Position numbers and translations under genes: made by a program. From the NCBI GenBank assembly GCA_910577525.1, contig CAJTLI010000053.1, positions 1 through 12,624 of the forward strand: a DNA stretch of 12,624 bases, given 5' to 3'. The number at the start of each line of letters is the position of its first letter. The stretch's first letter is position 1. Below the pieces are notes generated by a model that made no database searches, was not told the DNA's origin, and saw only the letters and a program-made list of their open reading frames with translations. The stretch comes from an uncultured Oscillospiraceae bacterium. Lineage in GTDB: Bacteria; Bacillota; Clostridia; Oscillospirales; Oscillospiraceae. Below, piece after piece: positions 1 to 5,846 of this stretch.

Positions 1-14
1 GGCCCACCTGGGGC

Positions 15-395
15 CTACTGCCCCTCGTCCATGAGAAGTGCCAGAACGTCCTCCATGCCAGCGTCAAAGATGAAGTCCTCGCTCTCCGCCAGAAACTCCT
101 CCATGAACATCTGCGCCAGGGCGGGGTACTGCTGGCAGTCGGTGAAGTCCTCCGACGGCGCGATCTCCACCAGGGCATAGACGCCCTCCAGCACCTTCAT
201 GGCCCCGGTGCAGTCGCCGTGGCTCACCATGAGCCGCAGGGCCTTCTCCGTGGCCCGCACCATGTCCAGCTCGCCCACCTCCAGGAAGGCGCTCCACAGG
301 GCCTCCATACTCTGCTGGGCGGTGCTGCGAACCTCGTCGGCCAGCTTCTCAACGCGGGCCTCGCTGTTCTGCGCCTCATTCTTCTTCCACTTCAT
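15..395 (-). CDS. Hypothetical acidic protein, 126 aa
   Basis: I do not recognise this protein. It is short, acidic, apparently all-helical and soluble, with no signal peptide, membrane segment or metal-binding motif. It has a lysine-rich N-terminus (MKWKK), a glutamate-rich middle, and a C-terminal acidic stretch ending in LALLMDEGQ. The start at 395 is chosen because a perfect AGGAGG (403-408) lies 7 nt upstream. An in-frame ATG at 422 would add nine residues but has no ribosome binding site. The stop is TAG at 15-17, so the gene is complete. It is on the same strand as rplM-rpsI but is separated from them by two terminator-like hairpins (819-853 and 492-535), so it is probably transcribed separately. 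Its leader carries a 7-bp hairpin (423-447) just before the ribosome binding site. The coding call is supported by the ribosome binding site and protein-like composition; the function is unknown. Confidence 0.75.
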   Translation of the reverse strand: MKWKKNEAQNSEARVEKLADEVRSTAQQSMEALWSAFLEVGELDMVRATEKALRLMVSHGDCTGAMKVLEGVYALVEIAPSEDFTDCQQYPALAQMFMEEFLAESEDFIFDAGMEDVLALLMDEGQ

Positions 396-422
396 GACTT
401 GTCCTCCTACTGTAAAATTCAC

Positions 423-447
423 AGCCGTCAGCGGGATTTAGACGGCT
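423..447 (-). promoter_or_regulatory. Small hairpin in the leader of the 126-aa gene
   Basis: AGCCGTC (423-429) pairs perfectly with GACGGCT (441-447) around an 11-nt loop. It sits 14 nt upstream of the AGGAGG that serves the start at 395. On the minus strand it is followed by GTGAATTTTACAG, which is too weak a T-run for a terminator. It could modulate translation or pair differently as part of an attenuator with the 492-535 hairpin. That role is inferred. Confidence 0.3.
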
Positions 448-491
448 ATGTAGGGTCGGGGCAGGGGGGGAATTACGTCTGCCAACTGGGA

Positions 492-535
492 CAAAAAAAG
501 AGCGCCGTTTCATTCAGGGAATGATTCGGCGCTCT
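492..535 (-). terminator. Rho-independent terminator-like hairpin (minus strand), possible attenuator
   Basis: AGAGCGCCG (499-507) and CGGCGCTCT (527-535) form a perfect 9-bp stem. It continues across a 2x2 T/T internal loop into a 6-bp inner stem (510-515 with 519-524) capped by AGG. On the minus strand the stem is followed directly by seven T (498-492), the classic intrinsic terminator form; the plus side has no T-tract. No gene ends just upstream on the minus strand, because rpsI already has its own terminator at 819-853. This one therefore either ends a short untranslated transcript or acts as an attenuator in the leader of the 126-aa gene. Confidence 0.7.
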
Positions 536-818
536 ATGTATGGCTGAAATATAACAGTATTCAGTTATGACAAAGCAAGTCAAATCAGGAGAAAAATACA
601 GATTGATTTTTCGGCATCGGGGGCCTTTAGAGAGGGTGATAGCCGCCCATGACGGCCTGCCCTAAGACCAGGCCCAAATCGACTTCTTTCGCTCTGTCAG
701 TTAGCCCATTTTTTAACCCAAAAGGGCCGGTTAGCCCATATTTAACCCAAAAAAACAGGGTCAAATCGGGTCAAATCAGGCCAAATTTGGGCAAAGGCTA
801 TCAAAGGTTTTCAAAAGA
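536..818. other. Non-coding gap with short direct repeats
   Basis: I see no convincing gene here. The region is more AT-rich than its surroundings. It contains two near-identical 23-24 nt direct repeats (700-723 and 730-752), tandem GGGTCAAATC copies (758-767 and 768-777), and further TCAAATCAGG copies at 580-589 and 771-780. A weak minus-strand promoter candidate is TTGACT (583-578) with TACTGT (559-554) at 18-nt spacing. That would start a transcript just ahead of the 492-535 hairpin. Confidence 0.5.
700..752. repeat. Two-copy direct repeat, 23-24 nt
   Basis: Copy A (700-723) and copy B (730-752) both begin GTTAGCCCAT and end TTTAACCCAAAA. They differ only in the central T/A run, by one substitution and one length change, and are separated by GGGCCG. 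Each copy contains the imperfect inverted pair TTAGCCC/AACCCAA-like. Two copies are too few and too close together for a CRISPR array. They could be slippage products or a binding site pair. Confidence 0.6.
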
Positions 819-853
819 AAAAACCCCGGAAAATCGAATTTTCCGGGGTTTTT
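819..853 (-). terminator. Intrinsic terminator of the rplM-rpsI operon
   Basis: A perfect 16-bp inverted repeat, AAAAACCCCGGAAAAT and its complement, has a CGA loop at 835-837. On the minus strand the GC-rich stem is followed by a T-rich run continuing through position 818. It lies 20 nt after the rpsI stop codon. The A/T flanks make it symmetric, so it could also terminate plus-strand transcription. Confidence 0.9.
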
Positions 854-873
854 GAGCGTTTTCGGATATAAAA

Positions 874-1278
874 TCAGCGCTTGGAGAACTGAGGCGCGCG
901 ACGGGCCGCTTTGAGGCCGTACTTCTTGCGCTCCTTCATTCTCGGGTCGCGGGTGAGGAATCCGGCGGCCTTCAGGGCGGGGCGGAACTCGGGGTCCATC
1001 TCCAGAAGGGCGCGGGAGATGCCGTGGCGCAAAGCGCCGGCCTGGCCGGTAACGCCGCCGCCGGCCACGGTGGCGGTGATGTCCACCTTGCCGATGACGC
1101 CGGTGGTGTTCAGGGGCTGGCGGACCACCATCTTCAGGGTCTCCAGACCGAAATACTCCTCGATGTCACGGCCGTTGATGGTGATGGCGCCGGTGCCGCT
1201 GGGAAACAGATGGACCCGGGCCACGGAGGATTTCCGGCGGCCGGTGCCGTAATGATAAGGCTTCTTGCTCTTGTACAT
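874..1278 (-). CDS. rpsI: 30S ribosomal protein S9
   Basis: Small-subunit protein S9 has a basic C-terminal tail that reaches the ribosomal P site and contacts tRNA. The 134-aa sequence matches the family end to end. YGTGRRKSSVARV occupies residues 10-22, and the signature GGGVTGQAGALRHGISRAL residues 73-91. LTRDPRMKERKKYG leads to the invariant C-terminal QFSKR. Length is normal for Firmicutes. The start at 1278 is set by AGGAGG (1288-1293) with 9 nt spacing. That ribosome binding site touches the rplM stop codon, and the two reading frames are only 14 nt apart, so the genes are co-transcribed and probably translationally linked. A strong terminator (819-853) follows. Nothing is unusual about the protein. 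Confidence 0.98.
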   Translation of the reverse strand: MYKSKKPYHYGTGRRKSSVARVHLFPSGTGAITINGRDIEEYFGLETLKMVVRQPLNTTGVIGKVDITATVAGGGVTGQAGALRHGISRALLEMDPEFRPALKAAGFLTRDPRMKERKKYGLKAARRAPQFSKR

Positions 1279-1292
1279 AATCCGTTACCTCC

Positions 1293-1724
1293 TTATTCCA
1301 CGGTCCAGGTCTCGGGCTTTTGGGCGGCGTGGGGGTGGCTGCCGCCGCGGTAGATCTTCAGCCGGGTGAGGGAGTCCTTGGTGATGATGTTCCGAGGCAT
1401 CATGCCCCGCACGGCCAGCCGGACCGCCAGCTCGGGCCGCTGCTGCATCAGCAGGCGGTACTTGGTCTCTTTCAGGCCGCCCACCCAGCCGGAATGGGTG
1501 CGGTAATACTTCTGCTCCAGCTTCTTGCCGGTGAGCACGGCCTTCTCGGCGTTGATGACGATGACGAAGTCGCCGCAGTCGGCGTGAGGGGTGTACTCGG
1601 GCTTGTGCTTGCCCCGCAGCAGGGTCGCGGCGGCCACGGCGGTCTTGCCCAGAGGCTTCCCGGCAGCGTCCAGCACGTACCATTTGCGCTGAATGTTGCC
1701 CTTGTTTGCCATAAAGGTAGACAT
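1293..1724 (-). CDS. rplM: 50S ribosomal protein L13
   Basis: L13 is an early-assembling large-subunit protein. The 143-aa product has the expected RKWYVLDAAGKPLGKTA N-terminus (residues 13-29), the LRGKHKP segment (36-42), the signature AVRGMMPRN (104-112), and the C-terminal RLKIYRGGSHPH (121-132). The start at 1724 (MSTFMANKG) agrees with clostridial L13 proteins and has GGAGG (1733-1737) 8 nt upstream. An in-frame ATG at 1841 would add 39 residues, but these lie in the structured leader and are unlike the family. It is the first gene of the rplM-rpsI operon, transcribed from the consensus promoter at 1881-1909. The leader folding (1725-1875) suggests post-transcriptional control, known for L13 in other bacteria and inferred here. 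Confidence 0.98.
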   Translation of the reverse strand: MSTFMANKGNIQRKWYVLDAAGKPLGKTAVAAATLLRGKHKPEYTPHADCGDFVIVINAEKAVLTGKKLEQKYYRTHSGWVGGLKETKYRLLMQQRPELAVRLAVRGMMPRNIITKDSLTRLKIYRGGSHPHAAQKPETWTVE

Positions 1725-1875
1725 TCTGGTTTCCTCCATTTTATTTCCAATTTTGTACGCGGCATGGGGCTGTTGACAAGGCCGCGCCGGGTGGGCGGCA
1801 CCGGTCAGTCCGCCGGCAGCCGGCGTTGTCAACAGACCCACGCACAGGAACGCTCCCCTTTACAATGGGGAGCAT
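1725..1875 (-). promoter_or_regulatory. Structured 5' leader of rplM-rpsI (candidate L13-type leader)
   Basis: The roughly 150-nt untranslated leader contains two clear elements. A 5'-terminal hairpin, GCTCCCC (1852-1858) with GGGGAGC (1867-1873), has an 8-nt loop and begins almost at the predicted transcription start. A perfect 10-bp long-range pair, CTGTTGACAA (1770-1779) with TTGTCAACAG (1826-1835), encloses about 46 nt of very GC-rich sequence that can form at least one inner hairpin (CGCCGG/CCGGCG, 1811-1825). Firmicutes are known to carry an L13 leader motif upstream of rplM. Whether this structure belongs to that family was not tested. Confidence 0.65.
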
Positions 1876-1880
1876 GGTGT

Positions 1881-1909
1881 ATTATAATGCGGAAAGACGC
1901 CGGTGTCAA
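1881..1909 (-). promoter_or_regulatory. Consensus sigma-A promoter for rplM-rpsI
   Basis: On the minus strand TTGACA (1909-1904) and TATAAT (1886-1881) are separated by exactly 17 nt (CCGGCGTCTTTCCGCAT). Both hexamers match the consensus perfectly. The predicted start is near 1874-1875, giving a leader of about 150 nt before the rplM ATG. Confidence 0.93.
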
Positions 1910-2025
1910 CTGAAATCCGGAGTTTTTTTGAGATATATTTAAAATACTCTCTTTAGCTTGTGATTTCTATCGGAATCGCCCGAATACTCGTTTTGATATT
2001 TTTGATAAAAAGGGAGAGGGCCGTC

Positions 2026-2778
2026 ATGCGGATGATTTTGTCCCATATGCGCCGCTGTATTGAGGATTACGGCATGATCCAGGCCGGAGACCGGATCGCG
2101 GCAGGGGTGTCCGGCGGGAAGGACTCGCTGGTGCTGCTGTATGCCATGGCCAAGCTGCGGGAGTTTTACCCCGTGCCCTTTGAGCTCCACGCCATCACCG
2201 TCCACCCCGGCCCCGAGGAGATGGACTTCGGCCCGGTGGCGGCGCTGTGCGCGGAGCTTGGCGTGGAATACCACCTGGTCCGGACGGAGATTTTCCACAT
2301 CATCTTCGACTGCCGGAAGGAGAAAAATCCCTGCTCCATGTGCGCCAAAATGCGCCGGGGAGCCATGCACAACGCGCTGAAGGAGCTGGGAATTGACAAG
2401 GTGGCCCTGGGGCATCATTTTGACGACGCGGTGGAGACCTTTTTTCTCTCCCTCTTTTACGAGGGCCGCCTGTCCTGCTTCCAGCCCGTGACCTATCTGG
2501 ACCGCACAGGAATCACCCAGATCCGCCCCCTGCTCTACTGCGGGGAGGGGACCCTGCGCAACGCCGCCGCCCGCTGCAATCTGCCCGTGGTCCGCAACCC
2601 CTGCCCCGCTGACGGCAATACCCGGCGGCAGGAGGTGAAGGAGCTGGTGGCCCGGCTGTCCAAGGACTATCCAAAGCTGAAGGACTACGTGTTTGGGGCC
2701 ATGCAGCGCCTGCCCCTGCCGGAGTGGGGGCCGGTGGAGCACGGTATTAAGCGGTACGCGGAGGAAAGGGAGCCCTGA
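2026..2778 (+). CDS. ttcA: TtcA-family tRNA 2-thiocytidine synthetase
   Basis: This ATP-dependent, iron-sulfur thiolase of the PP-loop superfamily is expected to convert tRNA cytidine-32 to 2-thiocytidine. In the 250-aa product the ATP-binding PP-loop SGGKDS is at residues 29-34, and the PCSMCAKMRRG motif supplies Cys103 and Cys106. GHHFDDAVET is at 129-138, and NPCPADGNTRR supplies the third cluster ligand candidate, Cys193. A clostridial 'FGAMQR' end follows (224-229). The start at 2026 (MRMILSHMRR) fits the family and has GGAG 9 nt upstream (2013-2016). A GTG at 1960 would add 22 residues but has no ribosome binding site. The gene is divergent from rplM across roughly 120-150 bp; I could not assign its promoter. 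The symbol is by family: a related thiolase acting on another position remains possible. Confidence 0.88.
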   Translation: MRMILSHMRRCIEDYGMIQAGDRIAAGVSGGKDSLVLLYAMAKLREFYPVPFELHAITVHPGPEEMDFGPVAALCAELGVEYHLVRTEIFHIIFDCRKEKNPCSMCAKMRRGAMHNALKELGIDKVALGHHFDDAVETFFLSLFYEGRLSCFQPVTYLDRTGITQIRPLLYCGEGTLRNAAARCNLPVVRNPCPADGNTRRQEVKELVARLSKDYPKLKDYVFGAMQRLPLPEWGPVEHGIKRYAEEREP

Positions 2779-2806
2779 CCGGGGTTTGTCCTTTTGCGGT
2801 ATAGTA

Positions 2807-2829
2807 CCCGCCGGAGCGGCCGCGGCGGG
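2807..2829 (+). other. GC-rich hairpin just before the GNAT ribosome binding site
   Basis: CCCGCCG (2807-2813) pairs with CGGCGGG (2823-2829) around a 9-nt loop and ends 3 nt before GGGAGG (2832-2837). No T-run follows, so it is not a normal terminator. It could restrict translation initiation of the acetyltransferase or protect an mRNA end. Confidence 0.35.
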
Positions 2830-2846
2830 ATGGGAGGCGTTTTGTT

Positions 2847-3347
2847 ATGGAGAGACCGGACATGAGGCATACGGCGCTGGAGCCCCTCACGGAGCGCAAT
2901 CTGGAGGAGGCCCGGGGGATTGACCGCTCCGATGTGCCCGAGGATTTTGTGGACACGGTGGACGAGCTCATGGAGCTGACCCGGTACGGCCTTGAGCACC
3001 GCTGCGCGGGGCGCACCTATGTGGTGCGCTGTGAGGGGGCCTGCGCGGGAGTGATCCTCCTGGGGGAGGCCATCCCCTGGGACACCGACCCGGAGGTGAT
3101 GCGGGGCAGGCCCTTTTACCGGCTGATGGGCTTTATGATCGACCGGCGTTATCGCGGCCAGGGCCTGGGCGCCTGGGCGCTGGAGGAGGCGGTGCGGCGG
3201 GTATACGGGGAATTCGGTCCCCGGCCCATCGCGCTGGGATGCCACCGGGACAACGGGGGAGGGCAGCGGTTCTGGCTCAGCCGCGGCTTTTCCAAAACGG
3301 ACGCCATGGAAGGCGAGGATTTCTATTATATCCGGGAGCTTCCATGA
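2847..3347 (+). CDS. GNAT family N-acetyltransferase
   Basis: This single-domain acetyl-CoA-dependent N-acetyltransferase of 166 aa is cytoplasmic. The GNAT core is visible: the beta-4 strand GFMIDRRY (95-102) runs into the acetyl-CoA pyrophosphate loop RGQGLG (103-108). The helix ALEEAVRRV (111-119) follows, then the late-domain CHRDNGGGQRFWLSRGF (132-148), in which the N-x-x-A/G-x-x-F/W pattern is typical. The overall pattern, including YRLMGFMIDRRYRGQG and the C-terminal DAMEGEDFYYIREL, resembles the spermine/spermidine acetyltransferase-like (BltD-type) branch, but the substrate cannot be read from sequence. The start at 2847 is supported by GGGAGG 9 nt upstream; an internal ATG at 2862 is less likely. 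It lies 68 nt after ttcA on the same strand and may be co-transcribed with it. Confidence 0.88.
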   Translation: MERPDMRHTALEPLTERNLEEARGIDRSDVPEDFVDTVDELMELTRYGLEHRCAGRTYVVRCEGACAGVILLGEAIPWDTDPEVMRGRPFYRLMGFMIDRRYRGQGLGAWALEEAVRRVYGEFGPRPIALGCHRDNGGGQRFWLSRGFSKTDAMEGEDFYYIRELP

Positions 3348-3360
3348 ACGGCGTCCAGGC

Positions 3361-3378
3361 GCTGCCGGTTCCGGCAGC
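3361..3378 (+). terminator. Weak terminator-like hairpin after the GNAT gene
   Basis: GCTGCCGG (3361-3368) and CCGGCAGC (3371-3378) form a tight hairpin 13 nt after the acetyltransferase stop. The following sequence TTCTCCCGGTTT is pyrimidine-rich but not a clean T-tract. Further T-rich sequence follows from 3388. Termination here is plausible, because a new promoter lies at 3428-3456, but it may be incomplete. Confidence 0.45.
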
Positions 3379-3422
3379 TTCTCCCGGTTTAATCCTTTAT
3401 TTTCTTTTAATTTTAGGGTAAA

Positions 3423-3456
3423 TGCAATTGCAATTATCCTTTGCACAGTATATACT
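3423..3456 (+). promoter_or_regulatory. Promoter of the seven-gene surface-polymer operon, with overlapping palindrome
   Basis: TTGCAA (3428-3433) and TATACT (3451-3456) are separated by exactly 17 nt, giving a good -10 and a moderate -35. The -35 overlaps a perfect 10-bp palindrome, TGCAATTGCA (3423-3432), that could serve as an operator. The predicted start near 3463 leaves a leader of about 65 nt with two GC-rich hairpins (3464-3482 and 3484-3500) before GAGGAG at 3515-3520. No other comparably good promoter was seen within the operon. Confidence 0.7.
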
Positions 3457-3528
3457 AGGGAACCGGGCTCATCCCAGGCCCGCCCGCCGGTTTGCGGCGG
3501 AGCGGTATTTCTATGAGGAGATCGTTAA

Positions 3529-5280
3529 ATGAGTGCGGTAAGAGAAAAGCTGCGGGCGCTCTGGCAGGACCAGCGGTCCTGGAAGGTCAGGCTCCCCCTT
3601 GCCATCCTGAGCGCCTTTTCCTGTGTGTTTACCTTTGTCCTGTTCGGCCCCTGCGAGATCTATCTCCAGAATATGCAGGAGATGCCCTTTCCCTTTCTGG
3701 AGATGCTGCCCACGCTGCTTCTGGCCGGGGGAGGGCTGCTGGCGGCTCTGCTGGCGGTGCTGCTCCTGCTCCGGGGCAAGGCGTTCAACTTCGCCGTGTC
3801 CGTCCTCTTCGCAGGCACGCTGGCGGGCTATCTACAGGGCAATTTCCTGAACCTGGACCATGGCTCGCTGGACGGCAACGCCGTCCAATGGCCCCAGTAC
3901 AGCGGCGGTATGCTGTGGAACTGCCTGGTGTGGCTGCTGGTGCTGGCGGCGGTGTTCTTCCTGCTGTATTTCAGCCGGAAGGCGTGGACCAGGGGAATCG
4001 AGCTGGTGTGCGTCATCCTCACCGGCGCCCAGATCACGGCGTTCATCGTCCTGCTGGTGAACGCGGGGCCGGAACGGGTGGCCCGGGTGGGCCAGGAGGA
4101 GGCCTATGTCTCCCGGGAGGGCATCTTCGAGGTGGCCCCGGAGAACAACGTTATTGTGTTCCTGCTGGACCGGCTGGACAACCGGTATACCGACGAGGTG
4201 CTGGAGCTCCACCCGGAATGGCGGGAGCGGCTGGCGGGCTTCACCTATTACCATGACTTCACCGGAAGCTACGCCAACACCAGGCCGTCCATCGCCTATT
4301 TTATGACCGGCGCGGAGCACGACTACGCCACTCCGTGGGAGGATTATTTCCACCGGGCCTGGACCCGGCCGGTCTACCCCATGCTCCAGGACATCCACGC
4401 CGCGGGCTATGAGACCAGGATCTACTCCGACTGCGCCTACGTGTTCGGCGACGCCCGGGACGTGGAGGGCCTTGTGGACAACATCCGGCGGGACGAAAAG
4501 TCGTTCCGGTATGAGGTGATGCTGAACGTCATGCTCACCCTGTCCGGCTACCGCTATATGCCGGAGGCCCTCAAGCCCTTCTATCACATCTACTCCAGCG
4601 AGCTGGGGGCCGTTGTCTCGGTGGAGGACGAAAGCGACGAGGGCAACAACCTGTACACCGTGAACGACGTGGCCTTCTGGCGGAACTACCGGGAGAGCGG
4701 CCTCACCGTGAACCCCTGGAGCAAGGGCGTGTTCCAGTTTTACCACCTGGAGGGGGCCCACAGCCCCTATGTCATGGATGAGAACGCGGATCCCGTCCCC
4801 CTGGGCGGCACCCGCAACGGCCAGATCACCGGCAACATGGAGATGATCTTCCGCTACCTGGACGAGCTGGAGGAGAAGGGCCTGTTTGACGACGCCACCA
4901 TCATCATCACCACCGACCACGCCCGCCCCCCCGGAACCGCCGGGAATATCAGCGACGTGTACGGCAGCCGGGTGTCCACCCTGATGATCAAGCCCTCCGG
5001 CACGGGCCGGAGCGGCGCGCTGAAGCTCTCCAACAAGCAGGTGTGCCAGAACAATCTCCGGGCGTCCATTATCAGCTATTTCGGGCTGGACACGGCGGCC
5101 TATGGCCGCACCATCGAGTCCATCGGCGAGAACGAGGAGATGACCCGGACCCTGTGGATGCGGGGGGAGAGCGGCGAGGTCAAAGACAAGCTGTACACGT
5201 TCCAGATCAAGGGGGACGCCAACGACTTCGCCAACTGGAAGCTCATTGAAGAGCGCAAAATGAAGCATATCATGCTGTAA
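3529..5280 (+). CDS. Membrane sulfatase-fold phosphotransferase (LtaS/MdoB-like)
   Basis: This polytopic membrane enzyme has an extracytoplasmic alkaline-phosphatase/sulfatase-type domain, the architecture of lipoteichoic acid synthases and phosphoglycerol transferases. Of 583 aa, five hydrophobic segments lie near residues 22-40, 58-81, 86-104, 129-149 and 158-178; the catalytic domain runs from about 205. Likely active-site residues are Asp214 in NNVIVFLLDRLD (first metal ligand), Thr251 in NTRPS (nucleophile position), His411 in LEGAHSPY, and Asp463-His464 in TTDHARPP. The spacing and order fit the superfamily. The start at 3529 has GAGGAG 8 nt upstream. It is the first gene of the operon. 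Known family members transfer phosphoglycerol or phosphoethanolamine from phospholipids. Here the donor could be phosphatidylglycerol or, given the choline genes downstream, a choline-containing lipid. Domain assignment is secure; substrate is inferred. Confidence 0.88.
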   Translation: MSAVREKLRALWQDQRSWKVRLPLAILSAFSCVFTFVLFGPCEIYLQNMQEMPFPFLEMLPTLLLAGGGLLAALLAVLLLLRGKAFNFAVSVLFAGTLAGYLQGNFLNLDHGSLDGNAVQWPQYSGGMLWNCLVWLLVLAAVFFLLYFSRKAWTRGIELVCVILTGAQITAFIVLLVNAGPERVARVGQEEAYVSREGIFEVAPENNVIVFLLDRLDNRYTDEVLELHPEWRERLAGFTYYHDFTGSYANTRPSIAYFMTGAEHDYATPWEDYFHRAWTRPVYPMLQDIHAAGYETRIYSDCAYVFGDARDVEGLVDNIRRDEKSFRYEVMLNVMLTLSGYRYMPEALKPFYHIYSSELGAVVSVEDESDEGNNLYTVNDVAFWRNYRESGLTVNPWSKGVFQFYHLEGAHSPYVMDENADPVPLGGTRNGQITGNMEMIFRYLDELEEKGLFDDATIIITTDHARPPGTAGNISDVYGSRVSTLMIKPSGTGRSGALKLSNKQVCQNNLRASIISYFGLDTAAYGRTIESIGENEEMTRTLWMRGESGEVKDKLYTFQIKGDANDFANWKLIEERKMKHIML

Positions 5281-5315
5281 CGCCGCTCTGTACGGAAAAC
5301 GGGAGGTCTTTTGCC

Positions 5316-5846
5316 GTGAAAAAGGTACTGCAATTTGGATACTTCTTCCTCTTCGCCTCGCTGCTGTGTTCGGTGACGGCCTTTGCCTATATCGACCCGT
5401 CCGCCATGACCTATATGATCCAGCTCATTGCCGGTATCGCCATCGCGGCAGGCGCGGGGGCCAGCTACTACTTCCGGAAATTCAGGCGGGGCGTGTCCAA
5501 GCTGGGCCGGAAAAGGGACCGCGCCCCCCAGTTCTATGAGGCGGAGGACGATGACGACGATACCGGCTTTGGCGACTACGAGCTGGAGGCCACGCCGGCG
5601 GCGGAAAAGACCTGCGCCGCCCCGGTCCAGCCGGCTCAGGAGCGGAGCTATGCCGCCTATGCCCCGGCTCAGGAGCCCTCCTTCCCCGGGTCGTCCATCG
5701 CCGCCGACCCCTTTGACGAGACAGGGGGAGCCGGCGGTCTGGCCGCCGAGAACCGGGAGCTGCGCCGCCAGCTGGCCGAGGAACGGCGGAAGGTGGAGGA
5801 GCTGAAACGGGCCCTGCACATCTGCACCGCCCCCCAAAAGCGATGA
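5316..5846 (+). CDS. Small 'YIDPS' membrane protein with coiled-coil tail
   Basis: This 176-aa protein has no enzymatic motif that I recognise. Residues 1-24 form a signal peptide ending TAFA, followed by a conspicuous YIDPSAMTY motif (25-33) and a membrane helix (34-52). Next come a basic stop-transfer patch FRKFRRGVSKLGRKR (53-67), an acidic stretch EAEDDDDD (75-82), an Ala/Pro/Gln-rich linker, and a C-terminal charged heptad-like coiled coil (143-168). Topology would place YIDPS outside and the coiled coil in the cytoplasm. I recall short proteins with an AYIDPS-type start next to LtaS-like sulfatase genes in Clostridia, so a partner role for the upstream enzyme is plausible. The start is GTG at 5316, with GGGAGGT (5301-5307) 8 nt upstream. 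The stop overlaps the signal peptidase start (ATGA). Confidence 0.82.
   Translation: MKKVLQFGYFFLFASLLCSVTAFAYIDPSAMTYMIQLIAGIAIAAGAGASYYFRKFRRGVSKLGRKRDRAPQFYEAEDDDDDTGFGDYELEATPAAEKTCAAPVQPAQERSYAAYAPAQEPSFPGSSIAADPFDETGGAGGLAAENRELRRQLAEERRKVEELKRALHICTAPQKR

Noticed and set aside
1..15. GGCCC/GGGCC hairpin at the window edge as a terminator of the first gene
   Set aside because: The 5-bp stem overlaps the stop codon and the sequence beyond it is outside the window, so a T-tract cannot be judged.
700..777. Possible minimal CRISPR array
   Set aside because: There are only two 23-24 nt repeats with a 6-nt gap, no spacers of uniform length and no cas genes.
649..855. A 68-codon open frame on the plus strand
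   Set aside because: It runs through the direct repeats and the rpsI terminator, has low-complexity composition and no ribosome binding site, and resembles no known protein.
1320..1913. A 197-codon plus-strand frame over rplM and its leader
   Set aside because: It is antisense to a conserved ribosomal protein and runs through its leader and promoter; repetitive Gly/Leu/Val/His composition.
1921..1930. T-run after CCGGAG as a plus-strand terminator
   Set aside because: Only a 4-bp CCGG/CCGG pairing precedes it, no plus-strand gene lies upstream, and the area is the minus-strand rplM promoter.
1960..2025. GTG start that would extend TtcA by 22 residues
   Set aside because: There is no ribosome binding site, and the hydrophobic extension is absent from the family; the ATG at 2026 has GGAG at 9 nt.
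3832..5268. A 478-codon open frame antisense to the sulfatase-fold gene
   Set aside because: It is an antisense shadow of a gene whose metal-binding residues and membrane segments are intact.
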